Source: an uncultured Verrucomicrobiales bacterium
Lineage (GTDB): Bacteria > Verrucomicrobiota > Verrucomicrobiia > Verrucomicrobiales > Akkermansiaceae
DNA length: 13,943 nucleotides
Assembly (NCBI GenBank): GCA_937969125.1
Contig: CALBVA010000047.1
Location: 1 to 13,943 of the forward strand
Direction: 5' to 3'
The translations under genes and the position numbers were made by a program. The notes beneath the pieces were generated by a model. The model worked only from the letters and a program-made list of their open reading frames with translations. It was not told the DNA's origin and did not search any database. How positions within the stretch are numbered: position 1 is the stretch's first letter; each line of letters opens with the position of its first letter. Below, piece by piece: positions 1 to 7,663 of this stretch.

Positions 1-385
1 TGTAGATCCCATGCTTTCGCCGGGTCTCTTCATGGCGATGGAATCCGCAGTGCTGCTGGATAACTATGTCTTTGGAAGAAAGCCGAAGGGAGCACAGAAG
101 TATTGCAACGAACTCATGAAGTGGCACCGTTCATGGCAGGAGCTCATTGATTATTTCTATAGCGGTGAGATGCTCCGGCTCTACGAGGCGGGCAGCGCGG
201 CCGCCAAAAACGCCGGATTTTTCAATCCCGCCAGGTGGATGGAAAAGCACGTCAGCCGGGTCATCGCGGCAATGGCTTCCGGCACTGAAACCTGCTCCAT
301 TTATAATAAGAAGCTCCTCTTTTATTCCAGCAAACACCTCGCCTGGGACGTGCACGATGCGGACTTCTATAAAGTGCGGGGATAA
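1..385 (+). CDS. Flavin-dependent halogenase/oxidoreductase-like protein, C-terminal part (cut by window edge)
   Basis: The reading frame is open from the left edge (first full codon at base 2) to TAA at 383-385, so this is the last ~128 residues of a longer protein. An internal ATG at 11 is unlikely to be the true start because the codons before it (V-D-P) complete a family motif. What is seen is V-D-P-M-L-S-P-G-L-F-M-A-M-E-S-A, which resembles the FAD-site segment DPxxSxG followed by a helix in tryptophan-halogenase-like and geranylgeranyl-reductase-like flavoproteins. The rest is helical and rich in W, Y and F, as in the C-terminal region of such enzymes. The N-terminal Rossmann GxGxxG lies outside the window, so halogenase cannot be separated from dehydrogenase. 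The gene converges on the cytochrome b562-like gene, and its stop codon overlaps that gene's terminator T-tract. Confidence 0.6.
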   Translation, partial: VDPMLSPGLFMAMESAVLLDNYVFGRKPKGAQKYCNELMKWHRSWQELIDYFYSGEMLRLYEAGSAAAKNAGFFNPARWMEKHVSRVIAAMASGTETCSIYNKKLLFYSSKHLAWDVHDADFYKVRG

Positions 386-417
386 AAAAACGCCCGACCG
401 CTGCGAGCGGACGGGCG
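384..417 (-). terminator. Rho-independent terminator of the cytochrome b562-like gene
   Basis: On the minus strand an imperfect GC-rich hairpin (417 to 391) is followed by seven T residues (390 to 384). The outer arms are CGCCCG (391-396) and CGGGCG (412-417), and the inner arms are CCGCT (398-402) and AGCGG (406-410). There is one A/A mismatch and a GCG loop. It lies 29 bases past the stop of the minus-strand gene. In the plus direction the hairpin has no T-tract, so it should act mainly on minus-strand transcripts. The T-tract overlaps the TAA stop of the facing plus-strand gene. Confidence 0.85.
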
Positions 418-445
418 TCATTGGAGGAAATGATCGGTATTCCGA

Positions 446-871
446 TTACTCGGTATATTTGCGGTGACCTTCTTTTTTAAGGCCTTTGAGTTTGCTCTTC
501 AGTTCATCGGCCTTGTCTTCGTCACCTTCGAGATAAGCGATTTCGAGGGCGCAGAGATCGACATAGGTGAGGCCCATGAGGCGCTTATAGTCGGCGGTGG
601 CTTTGGCCTTTTCCTTGGCGTCCTTGATCTGGGCGAACATTTCAGGAATGTATTCCAGAGACTTAATGGTCGAAGCTTGCGCGGCGTGGACCAGCTTAAT
701 TTTTTCCTCGGTGGTTTCGGCTTTACGGAGCTTCTTGAGCGACTTGCTCAGGACGCTCATTTCCTTGGCGAGCGGGGTGTCTTCGTCGTCATCCGCGAAG
801 GCGGGAGCGAGCATTCCGAATCCCATCGCGAAGGCGACGGCAAGAGGCTTGAGGGAAAAATGCAATTTCAT
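446..871 (-). CDS. Periplasmic cytochrome b562-family protein
   Basis: This is a 141-residue protein with a clear signal peptide: basic start, hydrophobic stretch to about residue 24, and likely cleavage after A26 in APAFA|DDD. The mature part (~115 aa) is all-helical, highly charged and Lys/Glu rich, and resembles the four-helix bundle of E. coli cytochrome b562 (106 aa). The two expected haem b ligands can be placed: Met38 in helix 1 (LAKEMSVLSKSLKKL) and His136 near the end (GHRKY). They are 98 residues apart, against 95 (Met7-His102) in E. coli. No CxxCH is present, so the haem would not be covalently bound. The likely role is a soluble periplasmic electron carrier; the physiological partner is unknown. 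It lies 65 bases downstream of the PQQ-like gene on the same strand but has its own promoter candidate and terminator. The family is assigned by eye. Confidence 0.72.
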   Translation of the reverse strand: MKLHFSLKPLAVAFAMGFGMLAPAFADDDEDTPLAKEMSVLSKSLKKLRKAETTEEKIKLVHAAQASTIKSLEYIPEMFAQIKDAKEKAKATADYKRLMGLTYVDLCALEIAYLEGDEDKADELKSKLKGLKKEGHRKYTE

Positions 872-880
872 GTCGGCAAG

Positions 881-910
881 ATTACTCGCCGATCAAGCGA
901 GGTCTGTCAA
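881..910 (-). promoter_or_regulatory. Candidate sigma-70-type promoter for the cytochrome b562-like gene
   Basis: On the minus strand a perfect -35 box TTGACA (910-905) is separated by 18 bases from AGTAAT (886-881), which matches TATAAT at 4 of 6 positions. Transcription would start near 874, only a few bases before the ATG at 871. The mRNA would then be leaderless or nearly so, which agrees with the absence of a Shine-Dalgarno sequence. This is a consensus match only. Confidence 0.45.
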
Positions 911-936
911 AACAAGCTCTGCTAAATGACGGCGGC

Positions 937-2223
937 TTACTTCTTCAACTTCACGCAGACGAGGGTTTTTTGTCCACGCATGAGCAGGTGCCCATTACTC
1001 AGGGCCAGCGGGCTCCAGAAGCGGAGGTCATTCCGCTGGCTCAGATCCACATCGAAGATATTCGCCTTCGCCATCTCCTTAAAACCAGCAGATGAGGGGT
1101 TCACCAAGCGAAGTTCACCAGTGTCGCCATCCTGGATAATGAGCATTCCATCCGCGTGAAGGGTCGCGCCTCGCCCCATGAAAGGATCATTTCCGGTGCT
1201 CCACTTCTCCTTGCCATCAAGAGTGTAGCAGACCAACCCTCCCTTTTTCCGGCGGGTTTTGCCTTTGTAATTCGCATTCTCATTCGCCAGGAAATAGAGG
1301 TGCTTTTCGATCAAAAGCGGCGGATGAATCTGGGTGCCCTTCTTAGTGGACCAGAGCTCCTTGACCTCGTAGCTATCGCCGGATTTTTCGACCGAGAGCA
1401 TCTTGGATCCGGCCTTATATCCACCAGAGGCGAAGATGCGTTTCTCATCGATCTGGATAGGAATGGTGATCGGGATTTGGTTTTGGTAGGCCTTCGAGGA
1501 CCAGAGCTTTTCGCCTGTCTTCGGGTTGTAGCTGTGTAGCCCGCCATTCTCCCCGGTCGTGAGTAGCACGACCTGCTGCTCACCACCAAACTCCATCACG
1601 ACCGGTGAGGAGTGAGTATTACCAATGCCACCGCTCTTCCAAAGTTCCTTGCCCGTTTTCTTATCCCAACCCGCGATTCCAGTGTCCTCTCCGAAAGGCA
1701 TCACGATTAAGACATCCCCCACGATCAAAGTGCACTGAGCGTATCCCCAGTGAGGAGCCTTGGCATCGGGATAACGGTCTTTCAGCTTAATTTTCCAATC
1801 TGCCTTATGGGTCTTGCGATTAATGCGGAAGACCTCTCCAAAAGTTCCGAGCGTATAAACGGCATCCTGCTCCACCGTCGGCACGCTGCGTGATCCGGGA
1901 AAAGACGGCTCTCCCTCGGAAGAGCTTTCGTAGCGCCACTTCTCCTTTCCATCCTTCAGCGAAAGACAAAGCAGCATATCCTTCTCCTGCGCCACCCGAT
2001 CCGCGATATAAATCTCGTCTCCGACAACTGCGGCTCCACCAAATCCACTTTCCAAGTTCGCCTTCCAAAGAATTTCCGGCCCTTTTTTCGGGAAGGACTT
2101 GATCAATCCGGTTTCCGTGGAAGTGGCATCGGCGCGGGGTCCAAGAAATTGCGGCCAGTCTTCGGCCTGCAGGGCAGTAATTGAGAGGCTGGCGACAGCG
2201 GTGAATAAGAGGGGAATTTTCAT
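937..2223 (-). CDS. Secreted PQQ-like beta-propeller repeat protein (BamB-like fold)
   Basis: This is a 428-residue protein with a signal peptide (residues 1-20, cleavage near ALQA|ED) and then DWPQFLGP, the usual start of a large family of exported PQQ-like propeller proteins in Planctomycetes and Verrucomicrobia. Propeller blades are seen as repeated units in which a Gly-Lys or Gly-Glu turn leads into a Trp strand: DGKEKWRY, THKADWKI, TGKELWKS, TGEKLWSS and DGKEKWST. I see no extra catalytic or haem domain and no cytochrome CxxCH, so enzymatic PQQ dehydrogenase activity is not supported. A scaffold or binding role in the periplasm is more likely. The ATG at 2223 gives a complete signal peptide. 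It may be read together with the cytochrome b562-like gene 65 bases downstream, but that gene has its own promoter candidate. Family certain, function unknown. Confidence 0.85.
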   Translation of the reverse strand: MKIPLLFTAVASLSITALQAEDWPQFLGPRADATSTETGLIKSFPKKGPEILWKANLESGFGGAAVVGDEIYIADRVAQEKDMLLCLSLKDGKEKWRYESSSEGEPSFPGSRSVPTVEQDAVYTLGTFGEVFRINRKTHKADWKIKLKDRYPDAKAPHWGYAQCTLIVGDVLIVMPFGEDTGIAGWDKKTGKELWKSGGIGNTHSSPVVMEFGGEQQVVLLTTGENGGLHSYNPKTGEKLWSSKAYQNQIPITIPIQIDEKRIFASGGYKAGSKMLSVEKSGDSYEVKELWSTKKGTQIHPPLLIEKHLYFLANENANYKGKTRRKKGGLVCYTLDGKEKWSTGNDPFMGRGATLHADGMLIIQDGDTGELRLVNPSSAGFKEMAKANIFDVDLSQRNDLRFWSPLALSNGHLLMRGQKTLVCVKLKK

Positions 2224-2240
2224 GGGACTGATCTAAGAGA

Positions 2241-2246
2241 TATAAT
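2241..2246 (+). promoter_or_regulatory. Candidate -10 box in the divergent region before the Gfo/Idh/MocA gene
   Basis: A perfect TATAAT lies in the 112-base space between the divergent propeller (minus) and oxidoreductase (plus) genes. The base stretch 17 upstream (TTTCAT, 2218-2223) is a poor -35. If used, it would give a leader of about 80 bases before the ATG at 2336. The reverse strand of the same site reads TATATC, so it could also serve the minus-strand gene. No Shine-Dalgarno sequence precedes either start. Confidence 0.3.
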
Positions 2247-2335
2247 TCATCCACAAGGAATGGCTAGAAGGAAAAGAAGCACCCTCGCCAAAGAGCCTTG
2301 CCCCCCCTCTCCCACCTTTCTAACTTCACTCCCAT

Positions 2336-3487
2336 ATGAGCAAAAAACCTGTCCGCATCGGAGTCGTAGGCTATGGATTCATGGGACGCACCCATTCAAA
2401 CGCCTATTCTCAGCTTGAGCATTTTTTTGAGACCGAACACGTCCCGGTCCGCCAAGTCATCTGCGGTCGCTCAGAGGATAAGGTGAAAGCCTTCGCCGAG
2501 AAATGGGGTTACGCACACACCGAGACCGATTGGCGGGAGCTGGTGAAGCGAGACGATGTGGATGCCATCGATATCTGCACTCCCAATGACTCCCACTATG
2601 ACATCGCGATGGCTGCGATTGAAAACGGGAAGATGATTCTCTGCGAAAAGCCGCTCGCCCTGAATGGCGAGCAAGGTTTGAAGATGGTGGAAGCGATCGA
2701 GAAGGCGGGATTGCCCAATCTTGTCTGGTATAATTACCGCTTCCTCCCGGCAGTCACGCTGGCGAAGAAGATCGTGGACTCCGGCGAGCTGGGACGCATT
2801 TACCACTACCGCGCTAATTTCCTACAGGACTGGACGATGTCCGAGGAACTACCCCAGGGTGGTGCGGCACTCTGGCGCCTGGATGCCGCCTCCGCCGGCT
2901 CCGGAGTAACCGGAGATCTCCTTGCGCATAACATCGACTGCGCTCGCTGGATCAATGGCGACATTGTCAGCGTCTCCGCCATGACCGAAACCTTCATCAA
3001 GGAGCGCGTCCACCAGGAGACCGGCGAGAAGCACCCCGTCACCATTGATGATGCCTGTGCATTCCTCGCCCGGTTTGAGAATGGATCCATGGCGATCTTC
3101 GAATCGACCCGCTATGCTCGGGGGCACAAGTCCTACAAAACTTTCGAGATTAACGGGCACGATAAGTCCCTCTCCTGGGATCTCCACGACCTCAACCGTC
3201 TCTCATACTTCGACCACGCCGTGCCGGGCGAGACCCGTGGCTGGTCCAGCGTGCACGTCTCCGATGGCGACCACCCCTACACCGGGAACTGGTGGGTTCC
3301 GGGACTTTGCCTTGGGTATGAGCATTCCTTCGTGCATGGCGCAGTCGAGTTCATGAAGAGCCTGGATGATCCCTCGGCTAAGAAAGCCTACCCTGACTTC
3401 CGCAATGCCCTCGGCACCCAATACGTCTGCGATGCCGTGCTGGAATCAGCGCACACGAAGCAGTGGGTCGATGTGAAGCAGGCCTGA
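2336..3487 (+). CDS. Gfo/Idh/MocA-family NAD(P)-dependent sugar oxidoreductase
   Basis: This is a 383-residue cytosolic protein with no signal peptide. The N-terminal Rossmann fold shows GYGFMG (12-17), the TPND-SH turn (82-87) and the family hallmark EKP (104-106). The C-terminal alpha/beta domain carries G-D-L-L-A-H-N-I-D (193-201), which supplies the conserved Asp and His/Asp residues of the active site, then RW. Members oxidise or reduce sugars, inositols and related polyols or sugar acids with NAD(P). The exact substrate cannot be read from sequence, and related genes are highly multiplied in Verrucomicrobia and Planctomycetes. The ATG at 2336 places the glycine motif at the expected distance from the N-terminus. 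The gene converges on a secreted esterase-like hydrolase with only ten bases between the stops, which suits but does not prove a shared role in carbohydrate use. Confidence 0.9.
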   Translation: MSKKPVRIGVVGYGFMGRTHSNAYSQLEHFFETEHVPVRQVICGRSEDKVKAFAEKWGYAHTETDWRELVKRDDVDAIDICTPNDSHYDIAMAAIENGKMILCEKPLALNGEQGLKMVEAIEKAGLPNLVWYNYRFLPAVTLAKKIVDSGELGRIYHYRANFLQDWTMSEELPQGGAALWRLDAASAGSGVTGDLLAHNIDCARWINGDIVSVSAMTETFIKERVHQETGEKHPVTIDDACAFLARFENGSMAIFESTRYARGHKSYKTFEINGHDKSLSWDLHDLNRLSYFDHAVPGETRGWSSVHVSDGDHPYTGNWWVPGLCLGYEHSFVHGAVEFMKSLDDPSAKKAYPDFRNALGTQYVCDAVLESAHTKQWVDVKQA

Positions 3488-3497
3488 TTGCCACGCA

Positions 3498-4370
3498 TCA
3501 ATCTCGCCCGATTTTACGAATCTTCAGCCAATCAGTGGCGCGAGCGGACCAGGAGCCGATGGCGGAATTATTCCGGCTCCGGGTTCCGTATCCGTGCCCA
3601 CCATTTTGATAGATGTGAAGCTCGGCGGAGACGCTGGCCCGCTTTAGCGCACTGTAAATCGCGACTGCGCCGAGCGCGGTCGAGGCATCGTCGTCAGTAT
3701 GCACGATAAAGGTCGGCGGGGCTGATTTGCTAATCTGAATCTGCGGAAGAAGCTTCCCGGATTTTGGATCGAGGGTTCTCCAAGGATACACCAGCATGGC
3801 AAAGTTTACCCGGTGATCCTGCTGATCGACGGCATCGACGGCTTCGTAGTCCGGAGCGATGTCGCCCAGATGCATCGCGCCGACCTGTCCCCCTGCCGAG
3901 AATGCCAGGAGACCAATCTTCTCCGGATTAATCGCGAATTTTTCCCAGTAAGTGCGGAGGTAGCGCACGGCACGCTGGGAATCCTGGAGCGGACGTTTCC
4001 AAAGATTTTTGGAATTGCCTCCCGCTTTAGTGCGATAGCTTAAGACAAACACCGAAATCCCCAGATCGTTGAGGAACTTGGCAGTTTCCGAGCCCTCGAG
4101 GTTCGGGACCACGTACTTGAATCCTCCGCCGGGCAGGACGACCACGGCGGCACCGGTAGACTTCTCTGGAGGTGCGAGATAGGCCATGAGGGTGGGTTTG
4201 GTGATGCCCTTCACCCGCGTGATGGAAGGATCTGCTTTCTTCGGAGGCAGTTTCACCCCCAGATTTGCGGTGGTCTCGCCAGGTGCTTTGTCCGGCCAAA
4301 TGGAAATGACCTCGGTCGCGTGAATCGGGAGGATGAGAATGAGAGTGAGAAGAAGGCGAGGGAAATTCAT
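3498..4370 (-). CDS. Secreted alpha/beta hydrolase, carbohydrate-esterase-like
   Basis: This is a 290-residue protein with a signal peptide (about residues 1-18, PIHA|TE), then I-W-P-D-K-A-P-G, a common start of the mature part in planctomycete and verrucomicrobial alpha/beta hydrolases often labelled xylan esterase or xylanase-associated. The oxyanion-side motif LPGGGF is at 79-84, the nucleophile elbow AFSAGG puts the serine at 158, the acid is in HTDDD (224-228), and the base is His259 in GGHGYG. The order and spacing fit a complete Ser-Asp-His triad. Within the elbow, Ala stands where many relatives have Gly; this is tolerable. The role is probably periplasmic or extracellular ester hydrolysis on sugars or xylan side chains. 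The substrate is inferred, not shown. It is divergent from pheT and convergent with the oxidoreductase gene. Confidence 0.82.
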   Translation of the reverse strand: MNFPRLLLTLILILPIHATEVISIWPDKAPGETTANLGVKLPPKKADPSITRVKGITKPTLMAYLAPPEKSTGAAVVVLPGGGFKYVVPNLEGSETAKFLNDLGISVFVLSYRTKAGGNSKNLWKRPLQDSQRAVRYLRTYWEKFAINPEKIGLLAFSAGGQVGAMHLGDIAPDYEAVDAVDQQDHRVNFAMLVYPWRTLDPKSGKLLPQIQISKSAPPTFIVHTDDDASTALGAVAIYSALKRASVSAELHIYQNGGHGYGTRSRNNSAIGSWSARATDWLKIRKIGRD

Positions 4371-4433
4371 CTTAGAGTGATGCTATCGAGTTGAGAAAGA
4401 CGGGCAAGCTCGTTATCCGCGCTCAACTTTCGG

Positions 4434-4486
4434 TCATTTCGCGGTTGAAAATACCGTCCAGCCGACAAAGCCTCCCCGCGAAATGA
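4434..4486 (+). promoter_or_regulatory. Inverted repeat spanning the pheT start codon
   Basis: An 11-base arm TCATTTCGCGG (4434-4444) is the exact reverse complement of CCGCGAAATGA (4476-4486), which contains the pheT ATG (4483-4485). The loop is 31 bases. A second, smaller hairpin, CGGT (4442-4445) with ACCG (4453-4456), would compete with the first by using part of its left arm. If the leader is transcribed through 4434, pairing would hide the start codon. No Shine-Dalgarno sequence is visible. A regulatory role is inferred only. Confidence 0.35.
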
Positions 4487-6867
4487 ACGTCTCGCTCAAT
4501 TGGCTCAAAGAACGCCTCGATCTTGGTTCCCGCTCACTGGATGAAGTATGTGATCTCCTCACCTTCGCTGGTATCGAGGTCGAGGGGCTAGAGACCATCG
4601 GCGTGCGGAGCGAGAAAATCGTGGTCGCCGAAATCAAGGAGGCAGTGCAGCACCCGGATGCGGATAAGCTGAAAGTCACCCAAGTCGATGCCGGCGAGGG
4701 CCAGCTGCGCCAGATCGTCTGCGGTGCCAAAAATTACAAGGTGGGTGACAAGGTCCCCTGCTGCCTTCCCGGCGCTGAGCTTCCCGGCGGATTCGCAATC
4801 GGCGAGACGAAGATGCGCGGAGTGGAGTCGAAGGGCATGCTCGCCGCCGGATCCGAGATTGGCCTGGAAGATGAGGAAGATGGCCTGCTGATTTTAAAGA
4901 CCGAGGCCGCCCCCGGAACACCAGTGAAGGACCTCTTTGACTCGGACACTCTGATCGAAGTCGAGATCACCCCGAACCGCCCTGATCTGCTTTCCCATTC
5001 CGGAATGGCCCGTGAGCTGGCCGCCCTTCTGGAGACCACCTGGTCCCCGGTGGAGAAGGCCAATGAGACCTCTCTCGGCGAAGACAGCAGCGTCGCGGTT
5101 ACGAATTCCAAGACCTGCCCTTTCTACTCCGCACTCACAATCAAGGGAGTGAAAGTCGCCCCGAGTCCGGCGTGGCTCACCAGAAAATTGGAGTCCATCG
5201 GACTGCGCCCGATCAACAACATCGTGGATATCACCAACTACGTCCTTCACGAGTTGGGTCAACCTCTGCACGCCTTCGACGCCGCGAAAGTCACCGGCGC
5301 GATCACGGTAAGTAATGCCACCGCAGGCGCAAAATTTCAGGCTCTCGATGAAGAAACCTATGAGCTAGAGGAAGTCGATTGCGTGATCTCGGATGAATCC
5401 GGAACCGTCCTCGCCCTCGCTGGCGTGATGGGCGGCCTGGAGAGTGGCGTCAGCGATGGCACCACCGACATTATTCTGGAGTCCGCTTACTTCACCACCT
5501 CGGAGATTCGTCGTACTTCCCGCCGACTTTTCCTCACCTCTGATTCCTCCTACCGCTTCGAGCGCGGTGTGGATCCTCAGCAGGTTCTCCCGGCCTCTGC
5601 TCTGGCAGCGGCACTCATTCTCGAAATCGCCGGTGGCGAGGCTGCCCCGGTGACGGTGACTGCTGGAGAACTTCCCGGTGCGCTTCCGGATGTAAAACTG
5701 GATACAGTGCGCCTCCTGCAACTCATGGATGACAGCATTTCGCTGGAAGACGCAGGCGCCATTCTCACCCGCCTCGGCATCACTGCCGGTGAGGGAGATC
5801 ATTGGAAAATCCCGAGCTGGCGTGGCGATCTGGAGCGTTCCGCAGATCTTGTCGAGGAAGTGGCCCGCGTACACGGGCTGGAAAATATTCCATCCCGCAC
5901 CGGAGGCACTGCGGTGGATGAGAGTGCAATTGATCGTGACTACGACCGCCTCCTCGACCTCAAAAAGAAGCTCGTGGCGATTGGATTCTTCGAGGCCCAG
6001 ACCATCAAGCTGATCTCCGAAGCACAGGTGGAGGACTGCCTACCACTCCGTCCGCTGCAAGACGGCGATTTGGTCAAAGTGGCCCGCCCACTCAGCGCGG
6101 ATCACGCCGTCCTGCGTCCCGCACTCACCGCCGGACTCATGGCAGTGGCGGAGACCAATGTCCGGCAGGGGGTGAAGTCGCTCCGATTCTTCGAGGCTGG
6201 CCGACAGTTCCGTAACGTCGGTGGCGGCAAGGTAACCGATCTGGAGGCGGACTCTCTAGGTCTCCTCATGACCGGCGAAGCCCAGCCCCTTTCCTGGAGC
6301 CGCGGCGAGAATCGCGCTATCGACCTCTACGACGTGAAGGCCGCCATCCAGTCTGCTCTCGGCGGAGCTGAGGTGCAATTTTCCCCGCGTCCTCGCGACG
6401 GATTCCTTTTGGCGGGAGACATTCAACTCGGAGGCAAGCCCATCGGAGCATACGCCCAAGTGCTGCCCTCGCGGGCACGAAAGGCTGGGGTGAATGGACC
6501 GCTTTACCTCGCAGAGCTGGACCTGAAGAAGGTCCTTGGCCTAGCTAAAGACATGTTTCAGGTGGAAGAATTACCGCAGTTTCCCGGATCGAGCCGTGAC
6601 ATATCGATGGAGTTCCCCGCCAAGACCTCGAACCTTGAGATCGAGAAAGCTCTCGCGAAACACAATGATCCCCTGCTCGTTTCAGCGATCTGCTTTGATC
6701 AATTCAGCGACCCGAGCGGAGAGAAACTGGCGGCAGATAAGAAGGCGATTTCTTACTCCTTCCTTTACCGTTCTCCGAAGGGAACCCTGAAGCAAAACGA
6801 AGTCGATGCCGCGCATCAGAAGTTGCAAGCCCACCTTCAGAAGTCGCTGCCGGTGACGTTCCGGTAA
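4483..6867 (+). CDS. pheT: Phenylalanine--tRNA ligase, beta subunit
   Basis: This 794-residue protein has the full length of bacterial PheT (795 in E. coli). It starts MNVSLNWLKERLD, the family's usual beginning, which fixes the ATG at 4483. The domain order is complete: a tRNA-binding OB domain (about 39-150), the segment EITPNRPD (161-168) and the B3/B4 domain with its editing region, SYRFERGVD (about 356-364), a B5 domain (about 400-470) ending near VHGLENIPS, the catalytic-like core, and a C-terminal FDX-ACB anticodon-binding domain (about 699-793) from PQFPGSSRDIS to PVTFR. With PheS it forms the (alpha-beta)2 enzyme that charges tRNA-Phe and hydrolyses mis-charged Tyr-tRNA-Phe. pheS is not next to it: the upstream gene is a divergent hydrolase, so the usual pheST operon is split here. 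An inverted repeat covers its start codon. Confidence 0.97.
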   Translation: MNVSLNWLKERLDLGSRSLDEVCDLLTFAGIEVEGLETIGVRSEKIVVAEIKEAVQHPDADKLKVTQVDAGEGQLRQIVCGAKNYKVGDKVPCCLPGAELPGGFAIGETKMRGVESKGMLAAGSEIGLEDEEDGLLILKTEAAPGTPVKDLFDSDTLIEVEITPNRPDLLSHSGMARELAALLETTWSPVEKANETSLGEDSSVAVTNSKTCPFYSALTIKGVKVAPSPAWLTRKLESIGLRPINNIVDITNYVLHELGQPLHAFDAAKVTGAITVSNATAGAKFQALDEETYELEEVDCVISDESGTVLALAGVMGGLESGVSDGTTDIILESAYFTTSEIRRTSRRLFLTSDSSYRFERGVDPQQVLPASALAAALILEIAGGEAAPVTVTAGELPGALPDVKLDTVRLLQLMDDSISLEDAGAILTRLGITAGEGDHWKIPSWRGDLERSADLVEEVARVHGLENIPSRTGGTAVDESAIDRDYDRLLDLKKKLVAIGFFEAQTIKLISEAQVEDCLPLRPLQDGDLVKVARPLSADHAVLRPALTAGLMAVAETNVRQGVKSLRFFEAGRQFRNVGGGKVTDLEADSLGLLMTGEAQPLSWSRGENRAIDLYDVKAAIQSALGGAEVQFSPRPRDGFLLAGDIQLGGKPIGAYAQVLPSRARKAGVNGPLYLAELDLKKVLGLAKDMFQVEELPQFPGSSRDISMEFPAKTSNLEIEKALAKHNDPLLVSAICFDQFSDPSGEKLAADKKAISYSFLYRSPKGTLKQNEVDAAHQKLQAHLQKSLPVTFR

Positions 6868-6902
6868 GGGCTCCCGTCCAGATCAGCAGTTGCGAAATCG
6901 CG

Positions 6903-7622
6903 CTACTTCGAGAAACGGTAGTGCCCGTCGATAGTGTAATCGAAAAGGGCGGCTTCCCATACGGGGCCATTACCGATGTTGTGGACGACCCAGCGCTCGC
7001 TTTTCTTAGCGCCAGGGCCGGGAACGACGATTCCCACGTGCTTGCCGCCATTCAGGAGCTGCCAGATGACAATGTCACCCACGCCGAAGTCCTCGGAGTC
7101 CTGAGTCATCGCGAGCGGCTGGCCCTTCCGGCTGAAAAAGCGCTGAAGGTTCTGCACGCGGCGATGGTCCACATTAGTATCGGGTTTTGTAGTGTCCCAG
7201 AGCTGCGGGTAAGCGTAGAAATTCTGTTTGATGTCCTCGTGCAGCTCCAGCTGGAGGTCCACTCCGATCGCACGATAGGCCCGCACGATCAAATCCTCCG
7301 CCTTGCCGCGTTCCGGAGCGATGTCACCACCAGGGAAATCGATTTGATAATAGGCGCGATCAAATGTGACGTCCACCTGAGTCCGCTGCAGGGCGGCAGC
7401 GGCGAGACGTGAGCCAAAGTCCCCATCAGACTGCAGCGAGCTGACGGCCTCATTGACATTCGCATCAGAAGTCAGGTCCTGCTGGGCTCGGAGGAAGGGA
7501 ATCAGCGGCTTAAGGAAGATCCCGGCAATCGCCACCGCAAAGGCGACAAGCAACCATCCACCGAGTGTGCTGCGGCGCTTTTGTTTCATCGGAGCGGGTC
7601 CGATGTATTCGATTGGTCTCAT
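6903..7622 (-). CDS. Membrane-anchored DUF1287 (YijF-like) protein with expected cysteine replaced
   Basis: This is a 239-residue protein with a basic stretch KQKRR (13-17), one hydrophobic helix (about 20-37) and a periplasmic domain (about 70-239). The domain matches the DUF1287/YijF family: FPGGDIAPERG (96-106), VDLQ-x-LHEDI, YPQLW, PDTNVDHRRV-NL, GDIV-W, HVGIVV, HNIG and the ending GHYRF. The family's function is unknown; an NlpC/P60-like cysteine-hydrolase fold acting on the cell wall is a reasonable guess. Relatives such as YijF read RG-V-C-T-D at the start of the first core helix, whereas here it is R105-G-K-A-E-D110, with Ala108 in the Cys position. The protein may therefore be non-catalytic. 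Met12 (ATG at 7589) is an alternative start just before the anchor; neither start has a Shine-Dalgarno. The gene converges with pheT. Confidence 0.83.
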   Translation of the reverse strand: MRPIEYIGPAPMKQKRRSTLGGWLLVAFAVAIAGIFLKPLIPFLRAQQDLTSDANVNEAVSSLQSDGDFGSRLAAAALQRTQVDVTFDRAYYQIDFPGGDIAPERGKAEDLIVRAYRAIGVDLQLELHEDIKQNFYAYPQLWDTTKPDTNVDHRRVQNLQRFFSRKGQPLAMTQDSEDFGVGDIVIWQLLNGGKHVGIVVPGPGAKKSERWVVHNIGNGPVWEAALFDYTIDGHYRFSK

Positions 7623-7663
7623 TAAAAGAGAGAATGGGTGAAGCTGCGGATTTCTAGCGATTT

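Noticed and set aside
937..2223. PQQ-dependent dehydrogenase activity for the propeller protein
   Set aside because: It is too short, with no catalytic dehydrogenase or cytochrome motifs. The WPQFLGP-start family is made of non-enzymatic or uncharacterised propellers.
3484..3500. GATTG/CAATC inverted repeat between the convergent oxidoreductase and hydrolase stops
   Set aside because: Only five base pairs, not GC-rich and with no T-tract, so it is not a credible terminator.
3488..3709. Small plus-strand frame right after the oxidoreductase gene
   Set aside because: It begins with TTG and lies wholly over the 3' end of the hydrolase gene, whose catalytic His region is intact. Its Arg-rich translation looks like a frame shadow.
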